DNA of 64,000 nt from Micavibrio sp. (GTDB taxonomy: Bacteria; Pseudomonadota; Alphaproteobacteria; Micavibrionales; Micavibrionaceae), in assembly GCA_012960155.1 (NCBI GenBank), contig DUBU01000003.1:1-64000 (forward strand), in the 5' to 3' direction. The notes under the pieces were generated by a model. It was not told the origin of the DNA. It worked only from the letters and a program-made list of their open reading frames with translations, and did not search any database. The translations under genes were made by a program, and so were the position numbers. Within the stretch, counting starts at the first letter, position 1; every line of letters begins with the position of its first letter. Below, piece after piece: positions 9,368-18,669 of this stretch.

Positions 9368-9814
9368 ATGCAAGCTTTTGCAGAAGCCAGCCGTATTAAA
9401 TCCAATTCAAAAGCCGACACGGAATTTGACCTGAGTCGTAGCGCTTTGATGAGCGAAAATCCGCTGAACATGAAATCCCAAAAAGCGATTGCGATCGTTC
9501 ACAAGCTGATGACACGCGCCATCAATGAAGGCCGCGAAGCAGAAATGATCGAAAAGATTGCGCGCCGAATTACAAAAATCAAAAACTGGGCAGCACAAGA
9601 CGCAGGTCACATTGCCGCTTCTCGCGAAATGGACAAGCTGACAAAGTCGCCGACATTGCGCGTATTCAACTTCAATGCGATGGCCGAAGGTCGTAAAGAA
9701 TTACTGGCTGATGATACAGGAACAAACGCCCAGCTGCGCAAGCAAGAAGCAAGCATTGCCGAGCAGGTTGCTTCACGCACTATTGCCGTCGCAGTATCAC
9801 CACGCTTGAACTAA
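9368..9814 (+). CDS. unknown small helical protein
   Basis: I do not recognise this 148-residue protein. It is rich in lysine, arginine, alanine and glutamate, with predicted amphipathic helices around residues 36-90 and 110-142, and no signal peptide, membrane segment or cysteine. The start at 9368 has GGGAG about ten bases upstream. It stands alone between two terminators (9161-9199 and 9841-9868), so it is its own transcription unit. A small cytosolic or nucleoid-associated role is possible, but nothing specific supports it. Confidence 0.7.
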   Translation: MQAFAEASRIKSNSKADTEFDLSRSALMSENPLNMKSQKAIAIVHKLMTRAINEGREAEMIEKIARRITKIKNWAAQDAGHIAASREMDKLTKSPTLRVFNFNAMAEGRKELLADDTGTNAQLRKQEASIAEQVASRTIAVAVSPRLN

Positions 9815-9840
9815 ACGTTTAATCGTCAGAACAGAATTAA

Positions 9841-9868
9841 AAAAGGGAGGCACAATGACCTCCCTTTT
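9841..9868 (+). terminator. bidirectional terminator
   Basis: AAAAGGGAGG at 9841-9850 pairs perfectly with CCTCCCTTTT at 9859-9868 around an 8-nt loop. It separates the convergent unknown gene (plus strand) and aspS (minus strand) and has U-tracts in both directions. Confidence 0.85.
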
Positions 9869-9891
9869 CTTATGAACTATAATTCAGGGCC

Positions 9892-11715
9892 TTACGCCGC
9901 TTCTTCTTTTTTCACCAGTTCTTTAGGCATATTGACCTTCAAATGCAGGTCTTTTAGCTGCTCTTCCATAGCCGGTGTCGGGGCACCCATCATCTGGTCT
10001 TCGTATGCGCCGTTCATCACGAACGCGTATACTTCGCGCAGGTTAGGTTCGTCAGCCAGCAGCATCACGATACGGTCAATACCAAAGGCCAAGCCGCCGT
10101 GTGGCGGCGCGCCAAAGCGCATAGCGTTCAGCATACCGCCGAATTTTTCTTCCAGCGTATCCATGCCATAGCCTGCAATACCGAAAGCTTTTTCCATGAT
10201 TTCAGGCTTGTGGTTTCTGATCGCGCCTGATGCCAGTTCAAAACCGTTACAGACACAGTCATACTGGTTTGCCATGATGGTCAGAGGGTCCTGATTTTCA
10301 AGCGCATCCAAACCGCCTTGCGGCATTGAGAACGGGTTGTGAGAGAAGTCGATCTTCTGTGCTTTTTCGTCAAATTCATACATCGGGAAGTCAACAACCC
10401 AGCAGAATTTGTAAACGCCCTTCTCGCGCGTTTCGATACCAGCTGCATCCATGGAGTCACAGATCGCATCACGGGCTTTGCCTGCCATATTGGCGGCTTT
10501 GCCTTCCATGTCACAGACAAAGAAGACAGCATCGCCATCTTCAAGACCTGCGATTTCACAAAGTTGTTTTGTAGCTTCGGCAGAAACGAATTTAGCAATC
10601 GGACCTTTACCCTCGCCGCCTTCGATCACAATATAACCCAAACCTGGTGCGCCTTCTTTCTGCGCCCAGCCATTCAGCTTGTCAAAGAAGCTACGAGGCT
10701 GTTCTGAAACCTTAGGGGCACGTATCGCGCGGACAACGCCGCCCTTTGCGATTACGCCTTTGAACGCCTTGAACTCAACATCATCGCGGTTGAAGACTTC
10801 GGTGACATCCACAATTTCCAGCGGGTTACGCAGGTCCGGCTTATCGGAGCCGTATTTCAGCATTGCTTCTTTGTATGGCAGGTTAGGCAGCCATTCGACT
10901 TTGCGCTCTTCACCAGTGAAGTTAGCATGCTCGCGGAATGTTTGTTCGATAACAGGCTGGATAGTGTCATGCACGTCCTGCTGTGTAACAAAGCTCATCT
11001 CCACGTCGAGCTGGTAGAACTCTGCCAGACGGTCAGCGCGGCCATCTTCGTCACGGAAACATGGCGCAATCTGGAAGTATTTATCAAAGCCTGACATCAT
11101 CAGCAGCTGTTTGAATTGCTGCGGCGCTTGTGGCAGGGCGTAGAATTTACCAGGGTGCAGACGGGACGGCACCAGATAGTCACGTGCGCCTTCCGGAGAG
11201 CTTGCTGTCAAAATCGGTGTCTGGAATTCCTGGAAATCCTTGTTCCACATTTTCTCGCGCAGGCTGCGGATCACGTTGTTACGCAGACGGATGTTTTTCT
11301 GCATTTTCTCGCGGCGCAAATCAAGGTAACGGTATTTCAGGCGGTGGTCTTCGCCTGTGCCGTCATCTTCGGCAACCTGAAACGGAATAACATCGGCAGC
11401 AGACTGCATGTCCGCACCTTCGATGTAGACTTCAATCGCACCTGTTGCCAGACGGTCATTGGCTGTACCTTCGGCGCGCTTACGCACTGTGCCTGTGATC
11501 GTGATCACTGACTCATTACGCCATTTATCGATTTCGTTAATCAGCGGGGAGTCTTCATCCACCACGCATTGGGTCATGCCGTAAGTATCGCGCAAGTCGA
11601 TAAATAATACGCCGCCATGGTCGCGTTTTCTGTGAACCCAACCTGACAGTTTTACAGTCTCACCGATCTGTGCTTCGCCAAGCTGGCCGCAAGTATGTGT
11701 ACGAAAATCGTGCAT
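9892..11715 (-). CDS. aspS: aspartyl-tRNA synthetase
   Basis: AspS charges tRNA-Asp (and in many bacteria lacking AsnRS also tRNA-Asn). The 607-residue protein starts with the OB-fold anticodon domain ([19 protein letters not shown]), followed by a class II catalytic core: motif 2 [18 protein letters not shown], the bacterial GAD insertion, and motif 3 [14 protein letters not shown]. Length and domain order are normal. It lies 91 bases downstream of an unknown gene on the same strand and converges on the gene at 9368. I cannot tell by eye whether the enzyme is discriminating. Confidence 0.97.
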   Translation of the reverse strand: MHDFRTHTCGQLGEAQIGETVKLSGWVHRKRDHGGVLFIDLRDTYGMTQCVVDEDSPLINEIDKWRNESVITITGTVRKRAEGTANDRLATGAIEVYIEGADMQSAADVIPFQVAEDDGTGEDHRLKYRYLDLRREKMQKNIRLRNNVIRSLREKMWNKDFQEFQTPILTASSPEGARDYLVPSRLHPGKFYALPQAPQQFKQLLMMSGFDKYFQIAPCFRDEDGRADRLAEFYQLDVEMSFVTQQDVHDTIQPVIEQTFREHANFTGEERKVEWLPNLPYKEAMLKYGSDKPDLRNPLEIVDVTEVFNRDDVEFKAFKGVIAKGGVVRAIRAPKVSEQPRSFFDKLNGWAQKEGAPGLGYIVIEGGEGKGPIAKFVSAEATKQLCEIAGLEDGDAVFFVCDMEGKAANMAGKARDAICDSMDAAGIETREKGVYKFCWVVDFPMYEFDEKAQKIDFSHNPFSMPQGGLDALENQDPLTIMANQYDCVCNGFELASGAIRNHKPEIMEKAFGIAGYGMDTLEEKFGGMLNAMRFGAPPHGGLAFGIDRIVMLLADEPNLREVYAFVMNGAYEDQMMGAPTPAMEEQLKDLHLKVNMPKELVKKEEAA

Positions 11716-11806
11716 AGTCTTTCATCCTTGTTTTATATCAATGGGAAACTATCGCCCTATGCCGCAAAAAACAAGGGAATAATGGTTATATAACCGCTAA
11801 AAATGC

Positions 11807-12310
11807 TTATTGTGGAGCCGCGTCCTGCGCTTGCTGCGCGCGTCTTTTCAGACCGTAATGTCGTTTAAGCTCGTACTTATCCGTATCTGATAATACGTCC
11901 ATCATTTCATCAACCATCATATCACGGGCCGACTGGGCGCCATCCAGCGTAAAGACAGTATAGATTTCATCAGGATCGGTTTTAATGTCAGGCAACTCGC
12001 CCCAGTCATCTTTACAGATGACAATCTCGGCGCTACGCATCGGGAATTCAACATACAGCATACGAGAAGAACATGTTGTGCCACTATTATTTGCAAAACC
12101 TGATTCAAAGCGCAGCTGGTAACTATGGACACTGCCGCCGCGGCCGCCCGTAAAACGGAAACGCAGACCGCTATTGATCGCTTCCAGATCGGCATTAATC
12201 TGCTCGATATCGTTAAACATGGACTCAATAATTGCGCTACGCTGCGCCGCCAGAGCACCCTGATCAGGCTTTAATACGCGCTTTGCAAATGTCTCGGCTA
12301 ATGTCGGCAT
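11807..12310 (-). CDS. unknown conserved-looking cytosolic protein
   Basis: This is a 167-residue protein without signal peptide or membrane segment. The N-terminal half is helical (LAETFAKRVLKPDQGALAAQ and following); the middle has a glycine-rich turn (FTGGRGG) then beta-like sequence. The C-terminal helix is basic and glutamine-rich. I chose ATG 12310 because AGGGAGGG lies just upstream; the frame is open 21 codons further. It is divergent from rnd (start 12419), so the 108-bp gap must hold both promoters. It may be co-transcribed with aspS. No function can be assigned. Confidence 0.65.
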   Translation of the reverse strand: MPTLAETFAKRVLKPDQGALAAQRSAIIESMFNDIEQINADLEAINSGLRFRFTGGRGGSVHSYQLRFESGFANNSGTTCSSRMLYVEFPMRSAEIVICKDDWGELPDIKTDPDEIYTVFTLDGAQSARDMMVDEMMDVLSDTDKYELKRHYGLKRRAQQAQDAAPQ

Positions 12311-12418
12311 AAAGCCCTCCCTTAAATTACGTAAATTTTCACGCTTTATACGAACACTGGCGGGCTTTGTCAAAAATCTTTCTTGGCTTGGGCAGGAATT
12401 AGTCGCATAGTGTTTACC

Positions 12419-13564
12419 ATGAGTTTGATTACTACCACCAATGCCCTCGCCAAAGCCTGTAAAGTGCTGGCCAAAAATGATTATCTAACCATTGATACGG
12501 AGTTCCTGCGCGAACGTACCTATTACCCGAAGTTGTGCCTGGTACAGCTCGCGGGTCCGGGCATCGACCCTGTCGCGGTTGATCCGCTGGCCAAAGGCAT
12601 TGACCTTAAACCGCTTTACGACTTAATGGCCGACAAGTCCGTCATAAAAGTCTTTCACGCCGCACGTCAGGATCTGGAGATCTTCTATAATCTGACAGGC
12701 ACAATCCCCACTCCGCTTTTTGATACGCAGGTTGCCGCCATGGTTTGCGGTTACGGCGAACAGGTCGGCTACGGGCCGCTGGTGCAAGATATCTGTAACG
12801 TGCAGATTGATAAAGGCGCGCAGTTTACCGACTGGTCGCGCCGTCCGCTTTCTGATCGCCAACTTTCCTACGCGCTGTCCGATGTGACGCATCTGCGCGA
12901 TGTTTACACGCATCTGGTTAGCCAACTGGAAAAGCAAAAGCGTAAGGAATGGGTTCTGGAAGAGATGGAAGTCCTGACCAACCCTGACACCTATCGCAAC
13001 CCGCCCGAAGATGCGTGGCAGCGAATCAAAATCCGCACCAACAAACCCCGCGTCCTTGCGATCTTGAAAGAGGTTGCGGCATGGCGCGAAGCCGAAGCGC
13101 AGCGCCGTGACATTCCGCGCGGCCGTGTGTTCCGCGATGAAACGCTGGCTGATATTGCCATTCATCCCCCCAAATCCCCCAAGGATCTGGAAAAAATCCG
13201 CAGCATGCCTAAAGATATTGCCCACGGCAAACACGGTCAGGCGATCCTGAAAGCCGTTGATAAGGGGCTATCCATAAAGAGCGTACCCGTTGTCGAAAAC
13301 AAAAAGCGCCTCCCGCAAGAAATGGGGCCTACGCTTGAAATGCTGAAGATGCTGCTGCGTATCCAGTCTAGCGAGCACGGTGTTGCCGCCAAGCTGATCG
13401 CCAATAGTGACGATCTACAAGAGATCGCTATGGATGATAAAGCCAATGTCATGGCGCTGAAAGGCTGGCGTCGTAAGGTGTTCGGAGATGAGGCTTTGCT
13501 GCTAAAAAGCGGTAAACTAGCGCTTGGAATCAAGAAAAACAAGATCCATAAAATCAAGCTATAA
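12419..13564 (+). CDS. rnd: ribonuclease D
   Basis: RNase D trims tRNA 3' ends as a DEDDy exonuclease. Motifs are visible: DTEFLRERTYYP (ExoI, D and E), HAARQDLEIFY (ExoII) and YALSDVTHL (ExoIII, Y...D), followed by HRDC helices that include EEMEVL and VLAILKEVAAWREAEAQRRDIPRG. It is 381 residues from ATG 12419. An in-frame ATG 36 bases upstream would add residues unlike the family start (SLITTTNALAKAC). No strong ribosome site precedes 12419, and the CATAGT at about 12404 could be a -10, so a leaderless mRNA is possible. Confidence 0.93.
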   Translation: MSLITTTNALAKACKVLAKNDYLTIDTEFLRERTYYPKLCLVQLAGPGIDPVAVDPLAKGIDLKPLYDLMADKSVIKVFHAARQDLEIFYNLTGTIPTPLFDTQVAAMVCGYGEQVGYGPLVQDICNVQIDKGAQFTDWSRRPLSDRQLSYALSDVTHLRDVYTHLVSQLEKQKRKEWVLEEMEVLTNPDTYRNPPEDAWQRIKIRTNKPRVLAILKEVAAWREAEAQRRDIPRGRVFRDETLADIAIHPPKSPKDLEKIRSMPKDIAHGKHGQAILKAVDKGLSIKSVPVVENKKRLPQEMGPTLEMLKMLLRIQSSEHGVAAKLIANSDDLQEIAMDDKANVMALKGWRRKVFGDEALLLKSGKLALGIKKNKIHKIKL

Positions 13565-13673
13565 CAATACTTTAAATGCAATATTGCGCTGCAGAAGCGA
13601 TTTTTATAGAAAATGTTACGGAAATAGAGTATTTTCATCACTTTCTCAAATTAAATTGAAAGGATGTACTGAA

Positions 13674-14135
13674 ATGTCATCTAAATCTTTTAACGACCAT
13701 GCTTCACTCTTCGCAGAGTGCGGTAAAATCCTGAACGACACTATCAACACTATGGAACAATGCTGGCTGGATTGCGAAGGCGACCCGCTGCAAGGCTACT
13801 ATGATGATGACAATCAAATTAGCGCAACGATTGCTCCATTGAAAACAAGCCTGCTCCCTCACCTGGAAGCCTCTGGCGACACAGGTGCAAAATACCTACA
13901 CGATATGCTGGACCTTTTAGAAAAGCACGCCGGTAGATCTGTCGAAGGTGTTAAAGCTGATCAGGAAGCATACATGGCTGACCATGCTGCTTACTCACAA
14001 GCACATAAAGCACTTTTGGCAGCTGTACCTGCCTTGGCCGAGCAAGCTGTTGATTTCAACACATGGTTCAGAGCCCAACGTGAACGTGTTCAAGCCGCTC
14101 ACGCTGCGCGCGATGAAGCTAAGCTAGCGCTTTAA
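13674..14135 (+). CDS. unknown small acidic helical protein
   Basis: This 153-residue protein is not recognised. It is mildly acidic, almost wholly helical by composition, with cysteines at about residues 14, 32 and 35, no signal peptide and no membrane segment. The start at 13674 is set by GAAAGGAT about ten bases upstream. The frame is also open upstream, but that sequence is low-quality coding. It ends 15 bases before the HAD phosphatase gene, so the two are probably one transcript. Confidence 0.65.
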   Translation: MSSKSFNDHASLFAECGKILNDTINTMEQCWLDCEGDPLQGYYDDDNQISATIAPLKTSLLPHLEASGDTGAKYLHDMLDLLEKHAGRSVEGVKADQEAYMADHAAYSQAHKALLAAVPALAEQAVDFNTWFRAQRERVQAAHAARDEAKLAL

Positions 14136-14150
14136 TGGACCGCGTGTCTC

Positions 14151-14978
14151 ATGAGCATAATCGACGACATCTTTGCCCGCCAGAACGCGGCGGGCAAGGC
14201 TGCGCTTAAAGATATTTTCGAGTTAGCGCAGCAAGGACAGCTGGCAGTCATGTATGATCTTGACGGAGCCTCTGGCGTGTTTTCGCCCGGGCAACATGAT
14301 GGATTTGCACCTGACCCAGAGCTGATCGAAATCTACAAAGGGCTGGATGCCGCTACCGGCGGCGCTGTTGCGCCTGTTACAGGACGCCCGCTTAAATTCA
14401 TTGAAACTTTGCTGGACGGCTACATGCCTTATTGCGCGGTCGAGCATGGTTCACTGATTTTCAATCGCGGTGATGCCGCGCTCATCCACACACTTTCTGT
14501 TCCCGAGCTTGAAACGCTTCACGCCAAAGTCGAATCGCTGATCGAAGGCATTGAAGGTGCACAGGTTGAAAAGCACAAACTTGGTACACTGACAGTCGAA
14601 TTTACCCGTGCCGCCAATAACATGGCTTTGGGTGAGCGTCTGGAAGCCGAGATCAAGGCAGCGGTTGCCGATAACCCGGATATCCATGTTAAGAACGGAT
14701 CTATTCCGATTAACTGCTATATCGAGGTGATGCACCGCGAGTCAGGCAAAGGTCAGGCGGTTGACGTTCTGATGGAACAGCCTGAATTCCGAGGCAAGCG
14801 TCCGATCTTCTTTGAAGATACAGAAGCAGGACGCAGCGGTATGGAATCTGCACAGAAGTGGAACGGCTACGCCATCGGTGTTACCGAACACGCGCCTGAT
14901 TGCAGCGATATCCGCCTGAAGGATCACACAGAGACACGGGCGCTGAGCCACTATCTCATCAGTTTGATGCCTAAATAA
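14151..14978 (+). CDS. HAD phosphatase resembling trehalose-6-phosphatase (OtsB)
   Basis: The 275-residue protein fits the OtsB-type Cof-like HAD fold. Motif I is YDLDGA (D36 and D38, with alanine where the family has threonine), followed by APVTGRPL and the VEHG strand-end. Motif IV is FFEDTEAGRSGM, in the place of GDDxTDE. OtsB dephosphorylates trehalose-6-phosphate, but no otsA is nearby, so the substrate is uncertain. It lies 15 bases after the small acidic gene and ends at a terminator. The motif I change may mean altered activity. Confidence 0.7.
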   Translation: MSIIDDIFARQNAAGKAALKDIFELAQQGQLAVMYDLDGASGVFSPGQHDGFAPDPELIEIYKGLDAATGGAVAPVTGRPLKFIETLLDGYMPYCAVEHGSLIFNRGDAALIHTLSVPELETLHAKVESLIEGIEGAQVEKHKLGTLTVEFTRAANNMALGERLEAEIKAAVADNPDIHVKNGSIPINCYIEVMHRESGKGQAVDVLMEQPEFRGKRPIFFEDTEAGRSGMESAQKWNGYAIGVTEHAPDCSDIRLKDHTETRALSHYLISLMPK

Positions 14979-14986
14979 TTATTGGT

Positions 14987-15033
14987 CGTCACCGTGCCGC
15001 TTTTCGCAGGCGCATGGTGACGGCTTTTTCTTT
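14987..15033 (+). terminator. rho-independent terminator
   Basis: The arms CGTCACCGTGC and GCATGGTGACG form a stem with an internal mismatch, followed by a T-rich run at 15024-15033. It lies just after the HAD phosphatase stop. Confidence 0.7.
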
Positions 15034-15051
15034 TGCTGCTAATATCCCGCT

Positions 15052-15540
15052 ATGACACTGACCGTATACGTATTGCGCCATGCCCAAGCCGGCAGCGCCC
15101 CCGAAGACAAACAAAGACCGTTGACAGAGCAAGGCCTGCTAGACATGGCAAAGCTCGGCAGTTACATGCAGAAAAACAAGCTTCTGCCGCCTTACTGTGC
15201 GTGTTCTGCTGCCAAGCGCACGCGTCAGACATTCGTTGCCTTAACGGCCTTATTGGGTAATGTGCCCGTTCAGTATGATGATGACCTTTATAACTCGAGC
15301 ACGGGGGCATTATTCAGCGCCGTGCAAAACACGCCTGCAGAGCATAAATCCATGATGATTGTGGCGCATAATCCGGGTATTCACGGCCTTGCTATGTTTT
15401 TGGCGAATGAAGAGTCCAAGAGAAGTTTTGTGACGGGCTACGCCCCGGGCAGTCTAACAGTTTTAGAACTGCCAGCAGATAACTGGCCAAACATCCAGCC
15501 CGGGACAGGCGTTATCAAGCATTTCTGGAGTACGCGCTGA
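15052..15540 (+). CDS. sixA: SixA-type histidine phosphatase
   Basis: This 162-residue member of the histidine phosphatase branch has the RHA motif at residues 9-11 (RHG in most relatives), SAAKRTRQT and the second catalytic histidine in VAHNPGIH. SixA-type proteins remove phosphate from phosphohistidine, for instance on Hpt domains; the actual substrate here is inferred. No ribosome site is seen. TAATAT stands six bases before the ATG, which would give a nearly leaderless transcript. The gene converges on hdaA with four bases between the stops. Confidence 0.8.
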   Translation: MTLTVYVLRHAQAGSAPEDKQRPLTEQGLLDMAKLGSYMQKNKLLPPYCACSAAKRTRQTFVALTALLGNVPVQYDDDLYNSSTGALFSAVQNTPAEHKSMMIVAHNPGIHGLAMFLANEESKRSFVTGYAPGSLTVLELPADNWPNIQPGTGVIKHFWSTR

Positions 15541-15543
15541 TTA

Positions 15544-16239
15544 TCAGGCCTCGTCGCGCGCCATCAAAACACGTCTTACCAAAGGCACAGAAATTCCGCG
15601 TTTTTCAGCCAGCGCCAGTTTATCCGCCGCCTCCACCAATTCATAAGCAGCCGCAAAGGAGCGTTCCATACGGGGCAGGATATAGTTCAATACATCAGCA
15701 CCAATCTGCAGCTGACGATCCGCAAATAGCTTGACCAGCAGCACCGCGAGCAAGGTATCATCTGGCGGATGAATAGCGGCGGCAGGCGCGGCGCGCAAAC
15801 GTGAGGCTAGATCAGGTAAGCTGAACTCCGCGTGCTGGGCAGCCATACGGCAAGTCAGCAGCAGCGAGCGATGCCCATCATCACGCATGTGGTTATATAG
15901 GTGAAACAGCGTCGTTTCTGCTGTACGGTCACCGAACCATAAATCGGCATCATTAATGACAATATTCTGCCCCAGCGCCGCAATTTCATCGGCTGTTTTA
16001 TCGCTGAGCATTTTGCTGTCGACAAAGGCGGCTTTTGCCATCGCACCCCATACAGCTGCCAAATGGCTTTTGCCACTGGCCACAGGGCCGTGAATAATCA
16101 AGGCAGGCGCGGGCCATTCCGGCCAGCGATCAATCCAGCGCACAGCATCCTGATTACTTGGCGCAATCAAAAAGTCCTCACGTCCCAGCGCGGGACGATG
16201 CGATAAATCTAACGGGATTTGTTTACTCAGTGCGGACAT
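15544..16239 (-). CDS. hdaA: HdaA, DnaA regulatory inactivator
   Basis: HdaA is a DnaA-like AAA+ protein that promotes DnaA-ATP hydrolysis after replication starts, acting on DNA-loaded beta clamp. The N-terminus carries the clamp-binding motif QIPLDL (residues 7-12), and a P-loop GPVASGKSH follows (51-59). The 231-residue length lacks the DnaA DNA-binding domain, as expected for Hda. It follows the AI-2E transporter gene by 16 bases on the same strand, an arrangement common in alphaproteobacteria. Confidence 0.9.
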   Translation of the reverse strand: MSALSKQIPLDLSHRPALGREDFLIAPSNQDAVRWIDRWPEWPAPALIIHGPVASGKSHLAAVWGAMAKAAFVDSKMLSDKTADEIAALGQNIVINDADLWFGDRTAETTLFHLYNHMRDDGHRSLLLTCRMAAQHAEFSLPDLASRLRAAPAAAIHPPDDTLLAVLLVKLFADRQLQIGADVLNYILPRMERSFAAAYELVEAADKLALAEKRGISVPLVRRVLMARDEA

Positions 16240-16255
16240 TAGCTGTTATTTCTTC

Positions 16256-17389
16256 TTATGCCTTTTTCTTGGCTTTAGAAGCCGCTTTCTTTTTCGGTTT
16301 AGCCGCTTTTTTCTCGCCATCCTTGTAATACGGGCTTTCGCGGTATTGTTTAATAGCAAAGCCCAAAAGCACGCCCACAACAGCGGCCACAGGCACTGCG
16401 AGGAACATACCGACAATCCCGAACAAACTGCCGCCTGCCAGCAAGGCAAACAAGATCCAGAGCGGGTGAAGACCTACAGAGCTACCCAGCAGTTTCGGCG
16501 TTAGGAAATTACCTTCGACGAACTGGCCGACAAGGAAGATCGCGGCGATAATACCGACATAGCTCCACTCACCTGACTGGAACCACGCCACCAGCACACT
16601 GACCACAAGGCCAACCGTTGAACCGCTTAGCGGGATCACGGACAGAACGCCAGCCATAATACCGATCAGGAAGCCGAATTTCAGACCGGCAACCGTCAGC
16701 GCCAGCGCATAGATAATAGCCAGCGCAAAGGCCACAGAAATTTGCCCGCGAACAAAACCAGAGAGCTTTGTGTTAATCTGGTGCAGTAATTCCTTGATCG
16801 TGTCATAGCTACCGCGCGGGATCAGGTCATCTGTCCATTTCGTCATATTCTGCCATTCCTTCATCATGAAATAGGATGTCAGCGGTGTTAAGACCAGCAC
16901 AGAGATTGTTCCGATCGCCGCCTGACCACTGCTGAGAACGCCGCCGACAACACCGACACCGACATTCAATGCCTTGCCGATGTTCTGTTGCAGCACCTTT
17001 TTGTAATCTTCCATATCGCCATTGCCAAAACGCTCCTGCAGCCAGACAAGATATGGTTCAACCATGTTGTAAAGCTTATCTGCGTAATCAGGCATTGTGT
17101 TTGCCAGTTGCAGCGCTTCGCGATAAAGCGGCGGGCCGATCAGCATCAGCATCGTTGCTACAAATACAAAGAAACCGCCCAGAATAATAAGCGCTGCAAT
17201 CCAGCGCGGCACTTTATTCTTGCCCAGAAACTGCACTAATGGTTCCAGCAAATAGGCAATCGCCAGACCGAGTACAAATGGCAATAGCGTATCGCCGAAC
17301 AGCCAGACAAATCCTAAAAACAGAACAAAAGTACACGCCCAGAAAATCATGTGTTGGCGCATTGTAATCATGGCTGATGAGGCACTCAT
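16256..17389 (-). CDS. AI-2E family transporter (PerM/TqsA-like)
   Basis: The 377-residue inner-membrane protein has about eight hydrophobic segments typical of the AI-2E exporter family, with FVWLFGDTLLPFVLGLAIAYLLEPLV near the start and LIGIMAGVLSVIPLSGSTVG and a conserved GNFLTPKLLG stretch in the second half. It ends in a lysine/alanine-rich cytosolic tail of about 30 residues. Substrates vary in the family, from AI-2 to ions; none is indicated here. It sits between a DUF2066 gene and hdaA in one orientation, probably an operon. Confidence 0.85.
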   Translation of the reverse strand: MSASSAMITMRQHMIFWACTFVLFLGFVWLFGDTLLPFVLGLAIAYLLEPLVQFLGKNKVPRWIAALIILGGFFVFVATMLMLIGPPLYREALQLANTMPDYADKLYNMVEPYLVWLQERFGNGDMEDYKKVLQQNIGKALNVGVGVVGGVLSSGQAAIGTISVLVLTPLTSYFMMKEWQNMTKWTDDLIPRGSYDTIKELLHQINTKLSGFVRGQISVAFALAIIYALALTVAGLKFGFLIGIMAGVLSVIPLSGSTVGLVVSVLVAWFQSGEWSYVGIIAAIFLVGQFVEGNFLTPKLLGSSVGLHPLWILFALLAGGSLFGIVGMFLAVPVAAVVGVLLGFAIKQYRESPYYKDGEKKAAKPKKKAASKAKKKA

Positions 17390-17419
17390 CGGCAGGTCTC
17401 CCTCGTTTTTTCTAACGTT

Positions 17420-18598
17420 TTACTGGTACAGTTTCAGCTTCAACTCATACATAGGCTGCAGTGATTGTGACGTATCAAAATCGGCATAGCCATAGTTATA
17501 ATCAGGTTGCTGCGGCGCTTTCAGGTCTATATCGGCCTGCGCCAGTGAAATCTGCAAGCGTCTTGTCGAGCCTTGATAGGCCAGCTCCACTGTCGCCGTC
17601 GATGGCGTAATTGATTTTACGTCGACCTTGTCTATACCCTGAACACGGTTTAGCGCCTTACGAGTTTGCAACCATTCCTGCATAGACGTAAAGCGTACGA
17701 TCGCGGTTAAGACTGTAGCGTTCTCCGCTGAAGCCGCCGTCTGTTTTTTCCATGCTTCCTGCAAAACCTTGCGGGACTGGGCCACAGCCGCATCGAAAAT
17801 TGTCTGATCACCATTGATATCTGACGGCAGAACCGTAATACGGCGCGCAAAATCAGGGCGACCACGATCTGTGCGGTACAGGTTTACAATCAGCTGATCA
17901 GGGTCGCGGCCTGTTTCATTGCTGCCTGACCATTCAGGCACAGCGACCATAATGATCGCCTCGCCGACATTGTAACGAATGACCATGTTCTCCAGATCAT
18001 CTGCGTTAAACGTCATGGCTTCGTTATCGCCGATATCAGACACATCCTGCACATCGCCGATTGGCGTAATCACAGGCACAAGCCCCGTATTAGTGCGCTT
18101 GCTCTGCCAGGCTTTCAGCCACGGGTTACGGTCATCCCATAAAATGGTATCGGCGCCATATTGATAAAAAGGCAATACCAACACAGGCTTGCTGGACACA
18201 TCAGAATAGCTAATTCCTTGCCCGCCAACGTATTGTCTTACTGCTTCTTTTTTGAAACGAAACGTATAGGTTCCTATATATCTAACAGATGATAGCTGCT
18301 CGTTAGTGATCTCAAAGTCGCGTACCAGGCTGGATACAGTGATGTAATCAGGTGGTGTGATATTGGCGGCCTCGCCGGAACTGGCCAGACGCTCGACCAG
18401 AATTTCAAAAGCCTTCATCTGCGCTTTACCGAAGGCTTCTTCGCGGGCTTTCGCGGCATTTTCCGACGTCACATCAACCTTGACGTCCAGCACTGTAAAA
18501 AGTGAGTCGACTTGTGCATGAGCCGTTGCACTCATTACGGTCATGATGCATAAAGAGACTAGCAAAATGAAAACGTTTTGCGCTTTGAGTTTGGCCAT
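17420..18598 (-). CDS. DUF2066 exported protein
   Basis: A signal peptide (VFILLVSLCIMTVMSATAHAQ) is followed by a DUF2066-like sequence: VDVTSENAAKAREEAFGKAQMKAFEILVERL and later PVLVLPFYQ, then WKAWQS. The family is of unknown function and is usually found beside purM, the AI-2E transporter and hdaA in alphaproteobacteria, as here. The protein is 392 residues and periplasmic by prediction. It diverges from purM across a 71-bp gap that must hold both promoters. Confidence 0.8.
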   Translation of the reverse strand: MAKLKAQNVFILLVSLCIMTVMSATAHAQVDSLFTVLDVKVDVTSENAAKAREEAFGKAQMKAFEILVERLASSGEAANITPPDYITVSSLVRDFEITNEQLSSVRYIGTYTFRFKKEAVRQYVGGQGISYSDVSSKPVLVLPFYQYGADTILWDDRNPWLKAWQSKRTNTGLVPVITPIGDVQDVSDIGDNEAMTFNADDLENMVIRYNVGEAIIMVAVPEWSGSNETGRDPDQLIVNLYRTDRGRPDFARRITVLPSDINGDQTIFDAAVAQSRKVLQEAWKKQTAASAENATVLTAIVRFTSMQEWLQTRKALNRVQGIDKVDVKSITPSTATVELAYQGSTRRLQISLAQADIDLKAPQQPDYNYGYADFDTSQSLQPMYELKLKLYQ

Positions 18599-18669
18599 GT
18601 TTCACCTGTTTGTTTGATATGGTTGGACTATAGCGTTTTGAAACCCGATCGACAACGATGGAATTCCAA

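Noticed and set aside
12623-13234. 203-codon open frame on the minus strand
   Set aside because: It lies wholly inside rnd, whose motifs are clear.
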